Part shown: positions 38,175-48,456 of the stretch, in pieces
Position numbering within the stretch: position 1 is the first letter of the stretch
Layout: every line of letters begins with the position of its first letter
From: Zanthoxylum bungeanum
Lineage: Eukaryota; Streptophyta; Magnoliopsida; Sapindales; Rutaceae
Direction of reading: 5' to 3'
DNA: 64,000 nt
Assembly: GCA_019454045.1 (NCBI GenBank)
Contig: SKCR01035572.1
Location: forward strand, 34,665-98,664
Translations under genes and position numbers: made by a program
Notes under the pieces: generated by a model
Seen by the model: only the letters and a program-made list of their open reading frames with translations
Told to the model about the DNA's origin: nothing
Database searches by the model: none

Positions 38175-39424
38175 CACCCCCAAACCTAACATTTTGCTAG
38201 TCCTCGAGCAAAACACTAAATAAAATAACATAAAAATAAATTAAGCTAAGCCATTTTCGTAGGGATCACGGTTGCATTTAGCGTATGCAACAAGCCTTTA
38301 AACCTCTATGTGTCCCTAGTGGACGAGTTGTAGTCTCGTGAGGGTTTACAGCAATGATACCCACAAACATTTTACAAAAGTAAAAAGGTAGTGAAACTAA
38401 TGCACACAAAGCAAAAAGACAAGAGAAAATAGAATAAAGAAGCTTGTGACTAATCAAGTGAAACTTCTACTCCAAGTTAGTAGTTATTTTCTTTCTTTTT
38501 AAATTACCGAATAAGTAAATTCTCCGATTATTTTTACCATTCTTCATATACACAACCAACAAAATATTATTCAACTCATTTTTCCCACAATAGTCACAAG
38601 TGCAGTTGAGAAGAGAGTAATATTTTTGTCCTAAAGTTTTATCAGAATTCACACCTTTTTGTAGCAATGGAATAATTTTTTCTGATTTTTTATTTTATTT
38701 TTCCTTTGATTTTCTGATTTTTTTTTATTTATATACAATATCTTCCGTCTATGTAACGAGCTTTGGGCCAGTGACTCCCAAACCAGTTGGTTTTAGGGCA
38801 CTAGGTGTTAAAACACCCATACGGACTTAATAACTCGGATCTCAGACATTTTTTTCACACTTTTTTTCTTCTTTTTTTTTTCTTCTTTTTTTTCTTTTTT
38901 TTTACTTCATTGCCATTTATAGATGTTTCCTCCAATTAAACTAGATCACCGAATATTACAAACTCTTCAATTACAACTCATGTCTGTATGTTACTATGCA
39001 TATTGATAGTACATGCCAACTGAGCATATGAAGATCCATTTTAATCAGTTTTATGGAGAATTTACAAATTAAATAATTTAAAAGGAAATAAACAAAAATT
39101 AACTTATTTCGAAAATGGATTGAAATACGTCTCAAGAGTGGAAACTCCTTACACAACTATCTCTCACCAATTTCACCTTTTTAGTCAAAATTAAAACACA
39201 AAAACGCAAAATATTTTTGTAATTTATAAAAAAAAAAATTCAATTTTTTGTATTTTTCGAAAAAAATTTGGACTAAAAATAAAAACATCAAACAAAAAAC
39301 AAGATACTAATCAACTAATTCCCTCCCCCAAACCTAAATGAGACATTGTCCCCAATGTCTTAAACAAAAGAAGAAGAGTTTAGAAGATAGTACCTGGTTA
39401 GTTGAAATTCACCAAAATAAAATA
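38175..39424. other. 3' untranslated part of the LOG-bearing element
   Basis: It begins with the purine tract (minus strand, next to 38174) and contains long T-rich runs (38855-38905). Near 39330-39360 the minus strand has GACATTGGGGACAATGTC and TTTAGGTTTGGGGGAGGG, phrases common before the 3' end of Tat/Athila-type non-autonomous elements. No coding sequence. Confidence 0.55.
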
Positions 39425-40073
39425 TTACCGATTAAGATCTATGTCCAATTTACGCTTCTTACCACAATCGCTATCTGACCAGTTCAACTTGGAAAGAATG
39501 GGGTCAATTTTTGGTTCAAAGGTTAGGATTTGGTCAATTAATTCATCGGCCTTTGTTGCAGTCATGAAAATATCTTGCACTGATTTTGTGACGAACTCAT
39601 GTCTTTTGGCTTCCGCAAGAAATACAAACAGAAAATCGAAAAAATGTTCAATGTTGAGTAATCCAATGGGCTTCCGATGAATGTTCAAACTCGCCCATGA
39701 TGCTACTGTGAATATTTCTTCAATCGTTCCAAGCCCACCTGGTAACGCAATAAACGCATCTGCAGTATTGATCATTTCATGGAGTTGTTCAGACATACCT
39801 GATACGATGCGTTCATCTCCATTTGTTTGTCCGATTAAGTTTTCGTCCGTCAAAGTTTTTGGAATGATTCCCAAAACATGACCGCCACCATCCTAAACGG
39901 CTTTTGAAATGCTTCCCATTAATCCAAGATTGCCACCGCCATATACTAGGTGCATATTTCGTTATGACTCTCCCCAATTCCTTTGCAGCCTCAATGAATT
40001 CTGGTTTATTACCAGAGTTGGATCCACATAAAACACAAATTTGCTTGAATCGCTGCTGTGAAGTTTCTTCCAT
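39425..40073 (-). pseudogene. LOG-like: Captured LONELY GUY-like cytokinin riboside 5'-monophosphate phosphoribohydrolase, intronless
   Basis: LOG enzymes release active cytokinin bases from their riboside monophosphates. Here ATG at 40073 begins an N-terminus of the family type (FKQICVLCGSNSGNKPEF). A frame change of uncertain size near 39950 leads into YGGGNLGLMG. A TAG at 39895-39893 interrupts the next helix, and the rest is open to the stop at 39425. It includes the diagnostic PGGLGTIEE (consensus PGGxGTxxE) and ASWASLNIHRKPIGLLN. Total length, about 216 codons, equals a full LOG protein, yet no intron is present although plant LOG genes normally have several. This points to capture from spliced RNA. 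It lies between the gag-like ORF and the purine tract of the element, in the element's sense. Two lesions make it non-functional here; intact relatives may exist elsewhere. Confidence 0.9.
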
Positions 40074-40792
40074 TTTCTCTCTCTTATTGGGTGTATATTT
40101 GGATGTGTCAAAGAGAGAAATGTAGAGCTGAATTTATAGAACCTGAAAATGGGTGAGTAATATTAGCACTAGTACCTGACAAATGACAATTATTAGATGA
40201 ACGTTAAAATAAATTGTGAAAAGTCAAAAAGTTTAGATCTTGTTGGCGAAAATCAAAGAAAATAACAAAAGAAAAGAAAATGAAAGCAATTATTAAGGCA
40301 ACGGAATTGTGTACGCAATATGCCACTCGCTTAGTATAAATTCATCAGGATGCGCCTCAAGAATTCATTCCTTACTCAGCCATCACTCATGAATTAGCTC
40401 TCATCTTTGCGATTGCCAAACACCATTCCTTTTGTCTCAAAATTCTCCGTTTGTGCTTTTTCTTATAAAAATAACACACAAAATTAAAAACTCTACAACA
40501 TGTATACACAAAATATAAAATTAGATATTAAAACAAATTGCATGGGTTGCCTCCCTGCTAACGCTAATTTTTTTATCTTCAGCCAGACGTGACTGAAATC
40601 CATCTGTCAAGAAGGTTTCAGCGTCGTTTTGGATGTCTGATTAAAGACATTCTCATGTGTGTTGCTTTTGAAGGGTCTCTTCCAATGGCAAGGTAGCAAA
40701 AAGAATTTTGTCTCATTCAATGCTTGTGCTACCTTTTTAGGAGGTCTCGTATGGTGCTTGACTTTGAATGGGATTTCCATTCTGTCAAGCTT
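40074..40792. other. Spacer between the gag-like ORF and the LOG copy
   Basis: The minus strand continues the gag-like reading past a TAG at 40793 to about 40608 (KVKHHTRPPKKVAQAL), then shows a LAGRQPMQF-like phrase near 40540 typical of the 3' end of the first ORF in such elements. The remaining ~450 bases upstream of the LOG start may include its 5' untranslated region. Confidence 0.45.
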
Positions 40793-41836
40793 CTAGGTGA
40801 TATCTCTAATTTGTACTCCCCGATACATTGATATTTCCCATGAATGCACTGGATCTTCAATTTGGTCTGTCATTTGCTCCTCATTTTTCTCTGCTTCTTG
40901 CTCCACCTTTTCTTCACATATGTATTTTAGGATTTCAGTGTTCGGTTCTTCATCTGTCATCTGTGAAATACTTGCTCCAAAAGTGTCAACTTGAGGATGA
41001 AAAGATGTGTCTGACATTAGGTCTGCATCCTCTAATCTGAGTGAAATGATTGGCTCAGGTAGATCTTCTTCAAACATTTGTGCAATGGACGCTCCAAGAT
41101 CTTCATTTTGAGGATATAGAGTTCCATCCTCAATTCTAGTTGGCACGAACAACTCTGCTTCTTCATCTGAATCAGAGTCTGAATAATCAAACTCAAATCG
41201 AGACTTCGCTAGTTCGGGTTCCTGAATTGATACCTCTGGTTCCTGATACTGCTCAGCCTCTTCCTCTACTAATGTGTCATCATGAAATGTTTGGTACTCG
41301 AAAGCTTCGTCAGTATCATCTGAAAATGCTCCTTGAGGTGTGTAGCTCTGATTTTCTGTTAATTGTCTCGTTTGTTCTGTCAGTATCTGAATGGATGCTG
41401 ATTGTCTTTGAATACTTTCGAGTTGATTTTGGACTGATTCAAGCATTGTATCCAACTCCTCATCTGGTTCCTTGTTCCAATCTTTGAGCATATCAACCAA
41501 TTGTTCTTCCTCTGATGGTTCTGATTGTTGATGAAAATCGTAGATAGATGGTGGATAAGATGGAAAATGTGATGGTTCTCCGTACCTTGAATGATTCTGA
41601 TAATTCTGCCACTCTGAAAAGTATATGCATTGATCGCTCGGGTGGTTACCATCACATATCACACATCTCCCCATTTCGTTCTGATGAGCAAATGTAGTAT
41701 TGCTTGGTTCTGATATCCAGTGATAGTAGTTGGGCTGGACAACAGGCCTCAGAAAACCGGACTGTTGCTCCCTGAATTGGGGTGTATCTTCTTATCGTAA
41801 AGCTCGTGATCTCTCAATCTCCCAATAATGTTCCAT
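40793..41836 (-). pseudogene. Acidic gag-like ORF of the LOG-bearing element
   Basis: ATG at 41836 opens a frame with one TAA near 41795; a second ATG at 41674 gives an uninterrupted 293-codon ORF. It begins with a CCHC-like knuckle, CVICDGNHPSDQC (Cx2Cx3Hx4C), similar to that of Athila/Tat gag. Then come Gln-rich helical repeats (SVQNQLESIQRQSASIQ) and a long Glu/Asp-rich region with two related blocks (LGASIAQM and FGASISQM). No protease or polymerase follows. Probably a relic of gag kept for packaging, but its function is not established. The reading originally went on beyond the TAG at 40793. Confidence 0.6.
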
Positions 41837-41948
41837 TTTTCAACCACCTGAAAACAAAAGAAAGAATAAAAATTATAGATAAAAATAAAGAAAATTAGAC
41901 ACAAGTAAATTAGATAGCTTCAAAATTAATAACTCAAGAAAAATAAGT

Positions 41949-41971
41949 CCCCGGCAATGACGCCAAAAACT
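41949..41971 (-). other. Primer-binding site of the LOG-bearing element
   Basis: The minus strand reads TTTTTGGCGTCATTGCCGGGG directly after the LTR, close to the Athila/Tat site TTGGCGCCGTTGCCGGGG attributed to tRNA-Asp. Confidence 0.65.
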
Positions 41972-43428
41972 TGACTGGTGCAATCACACGCGTATAACGC
42001 AAGTGCACGTATCGTTCAAGTAGTATAAAAATATCAATCCCACGAGAACTTAATTCTTACTGTTGTTATTAATTATTGATACTATTTATTTACAGGTATC
42101 TAATTATAGGGAGAAGAGAATGATTACTTTTGGTTGGTTGAATGTGGATTTGATAAATAAAATACTTAAAGACACAAAAGAAAATACTAAGGAAAATAAC
42201 AAAAGACTCAAAGATCTAGTGGTGTGACTCCACACAATATTATTATAAAGATGAATTGATTCTCTTATATATGTGTAATAAATCAGTTTGCTAACCTGGA
42301 ACACGAAATTATGCAAAAGCCTATGTCGATGGTCAGCTGCACATACCCAGTATAATCCAATTAAACCATATGTCTATGTTAACCAAATTACCTGGATTCA
42401 TTAAGATCAAATTCCAATTGTGGCTACCCCCGCCCGACATATAGGCGGTAATTATCTGTCACCTAAAGACCGGCCATATAGGCGGTGTTACTTTATGTCA
42501 AATAAATAAAACCAGCCATTAAGGCGGTAATTCTTTTAATTTGAATTATAATTTCTATATTATAATTAAGGGAGATTTATCTAAATTAAAATAATAAAAG
42601 CTTCACTCTTCCCCCAGCAGAAATCTAACTACTAAACATAAAAGAAAAGAAAAGAAAAAGAAACTACTACTATTACTGAAAAAAAAAATGCATAAATTAA
42701 ATTACTAAAAATAAACACACAAGATGCAATCCTTAAATTTCTTACAAAAACCTAAGGAAAACATGAGAATTACAAATGAAATGGCTTGGTATTTATAGGA
42801 AAATCTAAAGGCTTCCACCAATTTCTCCACCGATTGCTCCACCAATTGCTCCACCAGACATGGCACCAAACATGGCATCAAACATGACACCAAATATGGC
42901 ACCAAAAATGGCACCAAACATGGCATCAAACATGGCACCAAACATGCAAGCATGTTTTGTGGAAGTTTGACAATTTTTATTTTTATTTTTATTAATTTTA
43001 TTTTATATTTTGAAAATGAATATAGTAATTACTCAAAATATACTGGATTTTTCATCAATTTCGGCCTTTAAAACTTCAGAATTCGAAACTATTTAAATCT
43101 TCAAAGTTGTAGATCTTTGAGTCTTATTTAATCTGCAACTTGAATCAGCTCAATCAGATATCAGATGAAAAAGTTATGGCCAAAATACGAAACATGCGCA
43201 AAATTGGAATTTAGGACTGCACTTCGTGACGCGTACAGTAAATTTTCGTTTTTGACATTTTTTCCTCCGAATTTCATCGTTTTAGCCCCGAGTTGATTCC
43301 ATTAAGTCCCAATATTATTTTTATCTGCAAAATAAACAAAAACATATCAAGACGTTCATAAAACTCGAGAAACTATACAAAATATTAGGTTAAATGAGTG
43401 AGAAATAGTGATATAAAACCACTCATCA
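41972..43428 (-). repeat. 5' LTR of the LOG-bearing element (1,457 bp)
   Basis: Plus-strand ends are TGACTGGTGC and ACTCATCA. Compared with the left LTR it lacks ~540 bases, joined at a shared CAT (CCCGACAT/ATAGGCGG near 42440). Its CATGGCACCAAA minisatellite (42858-42948) has more units than the left copy. Confidence 0.88.
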
Positions 43429-43433
43429 ACAAG

Positions 43434-43955
43434 CCAGTTGACATCATCTTGTACTTGTAGTGTATTACATGGTCATCTCGATCCATCATATAGCTTCATT
43501 TCGGGTGGGCTAAATTTTTGTGGCAGTTTAACAGCTACAATTATTTCCATGAAAGGGGTGTCTGAAATCGCTCCAGCTCTGCTCTTCCTAATCGGCAACC
43601 TTACCTCTGGTAATCTGGACATGATTGCTTCTTTGAACTCTGTCATATCTCTTCTTATGATGGATGCAACTTGTTGAGTTTGGTCGAGAGAGGAAGTCGG
43701 GCCATGGAGATCTGGTGGATTGTCATTAGCCTGCCCATCTGATGTGGGCGGGACTGCTGGATTGCTTGGATTGCTTGCTTGACCAGGGACGTCGTGACGC
43801 TGAGAAATTGAGGACAACTGCTCCAACTATTTTTGTAGATTCACATTGGAGTCTCATATAGTCAGATTCTCCTCTTCTAAAGCTTGTAATCGTTCTTGGA
43901 GCATTGCGAGTTGTACTGCCATAGGGTCTGGCGCTTGTTCATTAGCAGAAGCCAT
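43434..43955 (-). pseudogene. Tat gag, N-terminal part
   Basis: ATG at 43955 lies about 60 bases after the primer site and starts MASANEQAPDPMAVQL with a short coiled coil. In-frame stops follow at about 43855 and 43827. Then the frame is open to the insertion point, including RRDMTEFKEAIMSRLPE and PQKFSPPEMKLYDGS, typical for the start of the Tat capsid region. It resumes at 36197 after the nested element. Confidence 0.8.
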
Positions 43956-44013
43956 TATCAACTGTTTTGAAATGTAGAATCGGATGGTTTTCGTTTGCAA
44001 TAATTCACTTAGG

Positions 44014-44032
44014 GCCCCACGGTGGGCGCCAA
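44014..44032 (-). other. Primer-binding site of the Tat element
   Basis: On the minus strand TTGGCGCCCACCGTGGGG lies next to the LTR end, the same as at 10375-10394. Confidence 0.8.
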
Positions 44033-44034
44033 AT

Positions 44035-44638
44035 TGTGGATGTTGACTTTCGCCCGAGGTCCACAATCGAGATTCAAGTTTAGAGGGCACTAGCGAACCT
44101 GCAAAATGAGGGTAGAAAGAGCGAGGAAGTCACTGACCACCGGGGTGGTGGGTGCCGTAGGCACTCCTACGCTCAAGTCAGTAGTGTGAATAAGACGGAA
44201 GTATGGAGATCTTAGTAGCTACCTCAATCTCCGTTTGTTAGTCGTGAGGGCAGGGTGTGTTGGTATGTCGAAGGTGGTATGCAGTGGAACTGAATAATAT
44301 TGAATCTCCTCTCTATGCTATGGCTCCTCTCTTTTATAGGCTCCTCTGATGTGGAGTTTTTCTTCTGCCCGTTGGAATCATTTGTAACTAATGACTTAAT
44401 GATGGGTTTTATGCCTGGTAACTGATAGCTTTATGATGATGTTTAAGTCTGGTAATTGATAGCTTTATGATGGTGTTTAAGTCTGGTAATTGATAGCCTA
44501 ATGGTCATCATGGGTGGAACATTCAGTGTCGATGGGCTTTGGGCTAGATCTTGATAATGGGTCTTGGTCCTCTGGGTTCGTGGTTGGCCTAAAGATGAAA
44601 TGTTATTTTTACCCTTGGGTCTAATTTTAGCCCATACA
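44035..44638 (-). repeat. 5' LTR of the Tat element (604 bp)
   Basis: On the minus strand it starts TGTATGGGCT and ends CATCCACA, and it pairs with 19841-20456. Confidence 0.88.
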
Positions 44639-46559
44639 TAGACAAAATGTGTCAATTTAGAAGTCCCAAAAAACGACACCCTTTATGTGGCCTCAATTAT
44701 AATGAAAAAGAATGATCCAACTTGCATACTACATTGACCCAGTTAACAATCTATCATTTTTTTTAATTGTTGGATACATCATCATCAAACCACTCATTCC
44801 GGATTTAAGCGAAGTAGGTAAAATTTTTGGCTGTATCGGACTCTTACAAGAAACGTACTCCTTGAATTCAAACTCAGAACTTGAAGATCAGATTCCAAAC
44901 CCTACACTATCAAGCCACGCCTCTTTGAGACTAATAATCCATCATCCTTACAAATTAAACTCAAAGATTAAATAAAGATACTGGATGCCCAACCAAAACA
45001 AAACCTAGTTAAAATTGAGTTTTTATAGAGTTTTTATAATTATTTTTCTTAAAAAATTTGATCGAGGTCGATATCTCTCTAAATATTAGTGGCAGTATTT
45101 CGAACTCATATTCGGCAAATATTTAAATTGCCTATAAATTTCAAATTATAATATTTTTACATTATTATTAAAGAAATCATCTCATGATCCCTTTTTTTTT
45201 TTTAATGAAATTCATTCTATATAAAAAGAAGGATAATGCTAACTAGTGTCCTAAGAGCATTCATTAAAAATCAATTTTTGGAAAATTTTAACATCATTTT
45301 TATGGGAAATGAAAAAAAAAATCAAACTATTAATTTTTTTTTCTTTTTCCCTTAAAAACTTTTATAAAATAATTTCTTAACGAGTGTATAAAGGCACTTT
45401 AACATTTTCCTAAAAAGAATTTTTTTTTTTAAAAAAAAAATCTATCTCAAACGGATAATCTTCCACCCAATAAATAAAATGACTCGTTCATATGACTAAG
45501 TCATTGAAAATATGAAAATAATTAGTTACGGATAATATTCTTTTTACTTATTCAAACAAATATATTATTATGCGATTGCCTATCTTTCCACTTTAATCGT
45601 GTTTGATTAGTTTGATAGATGTTGCAAGTTGTTTTCAACTTTTCATCATGTCCTTATATCACAAAGTTTTATAATATTTTAAAAAAGCGCCCTACCTACT
45701 GTAGTGTATCATTTGTAAAAATCAGTTTCATAAATATTTTATCAAAATTTAAAATATTTAAAATCACATGATAATATGTTTAAAAATATCAATTAAGTAA
45801 CCCTAATTTGTCTCCCACCTATAATTACAAAAGTGTCTCAAATCTTTCAATCGGCCAACTAACCAAATAGCTAAATCTACCTAGCAACCAAATCACTTAA
45901 GCGATTAAGTGGCCAACTTGGCCAAACAAACCAAAGCAACAATCAAACCAATGAGTAATTACACAAACTACGGGACAGACACGACTCCAGCCCCAGGCCT
46001 TGCATGTGACATCCGATACTGGATCGTAATACGCAATACTACGTATACTACGCCTGACAAAGATGTTGTATTCAGTAGAAGAATATTTCTGGAGAATTGG
46101 GTAGGCACGGTGTTTTGCTAAAAGCCAACCATGTCTTGTAAATCGGTAAGTTCGTGTGATGCCACATCCGTTTAAGGTCACGAAATATTCATGTTCACAT
46201 CTAGCCTAGCTAGATATGGGCCCACTTACTTCACCATGAATAGGGCTAACAGGTCGGTCGAGCTTCACGACGCTAGCCCCATTTCAGGGTCTATCTCAAA
46301 CTCTTCCAATAACAATGCTCAATGCAATAATCTGATGGTTGAATGATGCAATAAACGTTCCTATAGGTTGCTATAAATAATACACCACAAATAATTACTA
46401 CGACTTAAAGACACTACTATAATAATTGTTACAAGTGACATAAAAAAAATAATGAATTACAAAACGTGTTACACGACCTAGGAATTACCAGAAGCTAAGG
46501 CCACAATATGAGTAATCGCATCAACTGACAGAAGAGAGCAAGAAGTTGTAAGAGATAAG
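44639..46559. other. Intergenic spacer
   Basis: No gene seen. It contains the minus-strand SINE listed separately and A+T-rich sequence. The frames at 45897-46181 overlap on both strands without domains. Confidence 0.5.
44757..44937 (-). mobile_element. SINE copy (tRNA-derived), minus strand
   Basis: The minus strand begins GTGGCTTGATAGTGTAGGG (box A region), continues through TTCTGAGTTTGAATTC (box B region) and TTTCTTGTAAGAGTC, and ends in an A run (T run at 44757-44764). It is the same family as 46560-46744 and 62184-62360. Confidence 0.65.
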
Positions 46560-46744
46560 TCCCCAATGGGTGTGGTTTGGTGGTGTAGGGTTTAGGATCT
46601 CACCTTGAGGTTCTGAGTTCGAATCGAGGGGGTGCACTTCTTATAAGAGTCTGGGACAGCCGGTGATTTTACCTGGGCCGCGACCCAGAATGGGTGGTTT
46701 GGTGGCGGGATTTCCATCGTTTCAAAAAAAAAAAAAAAAAAAAT
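46560..46744 (+). mobile_element. SINE (tRNA-derived) with perfect 14-bp target duplication
   Basis: The head GTGTGGTTTGGTGGTGTAGG and GTTCTGAGTTCGAATC resemble pol III boxes A and B. The tail is an A run of about 19. TTGTAAGAGATAAG flanks the unit on both sides (46546-46559 and 46745-46758). The intact TSD and clean poly(A) indicate a fairly young insertion. Confidence 0.88.
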
Positions 46745-47019
46745 TTGTAAGAGATAAGATTCAATCGTGGTAGGCTCTTAATAATATTGTCTTCATGTAG
46801 CCATACAGCTGGCAAAATGATTGATTAAATAACCAATAATGAAAGAAAATAAAAACAGAATATTTGGATAAGCAATTCCCAAAAATAACCATCCGAAAAA
46901 GTGCAGATTTTTCCTTGAGATGCCCTTCTGCCACGAGCATGCCACGCGCCCACTTCCATCTCTCAATCCTTACTGTACACGTGTCATCATCACAAACAAC
47001 CTCTAGCGATCAGCAACTC

Positions 47020-47215
47020 GAGAAAATCTATAATGCAATAGTGGTACCACGTCATCCATGCAACAAGTTAATCATATATTGCCACGCGTGCTAAAAAATT
47101 AAAAAACAACTAAAAAATATGTATTAAATTACACATGTCATTTTTTAATTCGTTGGTGGTACCACGTCACTCATATCTCCGTTACACCAAAGAATTACTC
47201 TACTCCTCCAAAACT
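47020..47215. repeat. Dispersed repeat with GTGGTACCAC palindrome, copy 1
   Basis: It matches 53229-53412 in order and orientation: GAGAAAATCT, then GTGGTACCACGTCATCCATG, then a 'ccacgcgtgctaaaaaatta' stretch, then a second GGTACCACGTCACTCATATC. Terminal inverted repeats or target duplications were not identified. Confidence 0.75.
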
Positions 47216-47370
47216 GCCACCCCCACTCTCCTACTTAAAATGTCCAAATTGTCCCTCTTTTTTACAAAAATTCACTCCACAATATATACACACACTTATT
47301 TAAGAGTACTTATATATATATTTATTAATTTAACACTACCTATATACTTTTTTTAATTAATTTTTTTTTT

Positions 47371-47810
47371 ATTTTATTTTTTTGCTCTTTATATATCTAA
47401 TTTTTTTTTATTTGTTTAATAAATATTACAAAATTCATATTTATTATTAATTATTTTGTGTTTATTTATTCATTCAATTTTTGTGATTTTTTTAAGTTAT
47501 TCAACACTACTTATGTATTATAAAAATATTCTCATGTACATTAGAGAAATATATATTTAAAAAATAGTACAAATAACAACTTAGAAAATTACACTTAAAA
47601 ATATAAAAAATATATTAGATTTATTAAACAAATAGACCATCAAAAAATTTATTTCATAAATTAAATTTTTATTTAAAAATTATCTTTTTTACCTAAGTAG
47701 TGTTAATTTAATTAAAAAATAATCAAAAAATTAAATGAATAAATACGAAATTTGTAATATTTATTAAACAAATAAAAAATATTATATATATAAAAAGCAA
47801 AAAAAATAAA
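47371..47810. repeat. Long AT-rich foldback
   Basis: The left arm 47371-47513 and right arm 47691-47810 are imperfect reverse complements along their length. For example, TTTGTTTAATAAATATTACA pairs with its complement near 47750-47771, and the arm ends are AACACTACTTA and TAAGTAGTGTT. The loop is ~180 bases. It could be a foldback transposon or MITE; no target duplication was found. Confidence 0.7.
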
Positions 47811-47880
47811 TTTAAAAAAATACAAATATTATGAAATACAAATATTTAATTAATAAAATGAAATATATATATATATATAT

Positions 47881-48190
47881 ATTATAAAGCACAATGGTGT
47901 GTGAGGAAAGAGAATGAAACCAATGGTTAGGATTAAGAGAGATAATGTATCAAAATGCTATCTTTATTTGGCTTAATTGGCGGTTCAGATCATTTCATTA
48001 TAATCTAATGGCTGATAAAGAATCATTTCATTATAGAATCTCTATAAAAATAAAAAATGAAAACTACCAAATAAATTAAAGAATAAAATCATTTAATTAA
48101 AAAAATAAAATTAACAAACAGATTAAATAACAGAATATTAATCTCTCTATAAATTATGTAACACCGTACCGTAGGCACGGATAATATCTA

Positions 48191-48191
<1 letters not shown>
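47881..48191 (+). mobile_element. Probable non-autonomous Helitron (3' end clear, 5' end uncertain)
   Basis: The right end shows the Helitron signature: an imperfect hairpin CCGTACCGTAGGCACGG (48164-48180), then ATAATAT and CTAG followed by T (CTRR-T). The element lies between two (TA)n runs (to 47882 and from 48192), consistent with Helitron insertion between A and T in an AT microsatellite. The expected 5' TC terminus was not seen. It ends about 265 bases before the ferritin start codon. Confidence 0.55.

Positions 48192-48229
<38 letters not shown>
48192..48229. repeat. TA microsatellite in the ferritin promoter region
   Basis: A (TA)n run begins immediately after the Helitron-like CTAG end and stops at AAGATGGACAG. 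It is the only TATA-like sequence close to the gene, so the TATA function may lie in it. Confidence 0.75.
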
Positions 48230-48231
<2 letters not shown>

Positions 48232-48456
48232 ATGGACAGTTTCGAAATTTCGACACAAGACAAAAGAGGGCACAGGGGAGAGAAACTTGTCGGGGGAGGG
48301 GGAGCTTGTCAGGGAGTGGGGAGTAGTAAATTTCCCTCTTTATCTCCTTCTTCACTCTTCCACTTCATTATCACCACCATCACCATCTCACAGCAACCGT
48401 TACATTTCATTTCCTCTGTTTTTCAAATCCCATTTCTTCAAATCGAAAACAAAAGC

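Larger units (their letters stand above)
36198..43428 (-). mobile_element. Non-autonomous gypsy-like element carrying a LOG gene copy
   Basis: LTRs at 36198-38174 and 41972-43428 are flanked by a perfect 5-bp TSD ACAAG (36193-36197 and 43429-43433). On the minus strand a primer site of the TTGGCGCC...GCCGGGG type follows the right LTR, and a purine tract GGTTTGGGGGTG precedes the left LTR. Between them lie an acidic gag-like ORF (41836-40793) and an intronless LONELY GUY homologue (40073-39425), but no protease, RT or integrase. The element sits in gag of the Tat element. Few differences separate the LTRs where they align, so it is younger than its host. Confidence 0.9.
19841..44638 (-). mobile_element. 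Tat-lineage Ty3/gypsy retrotransposon, split by two nested insertions
   Basis: LTRs at 19841-20456 and 44035-44638 are in the same orientation and flanked by TAGAT (19836-19840) and TAGAC (44639-44643), a 5-bp TSD with one change. On the minus strand the order is LTR, primer site (44032-44014), gag, protease, RT, RNase H, second RNase H, integrase (ends 31518), 3' region with an opposite-strand gene and a tandem array, purine tract, LTR. Removing the copia (23821-30416) and the LOG-bearing element (36198-43428) leaves about 11 kb. The second, archaeal-type RNase H and the antisense extra gene between pol and 3' LTR are traits of the Tat lineage. About ten substitutions separate the LTRs in their first ~185 aligned bases by eye, so the insertion is not very recent. 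Confidence 0.9.
46759..47880. other. AT-rich spacer with repeats
   Basis: No gene. It holds the first copy of the GTGGTACCAC repeat (47020-47215) and the foldback (47371-47810). Short frames at 46864-47356 have no domain. Confidence 0.5.

Noticed and set aside
40797..41487. Plus-strand frames opposite the gag-like ORF
   Set aside because: Low-complexity complements of the acidic ORF, without domains.
36198..43428. A resident host LOG gene around which LTR sequences merely lie
   Set aside because: The copy is intronless and lies inside an element whose outer borders have a perfect TSD within Tat gag.
46560..46744. tRNA gene
   Set aside because: Box A and box B are present, but there is no cloverleaf; the A tail and TSD show a SINE.
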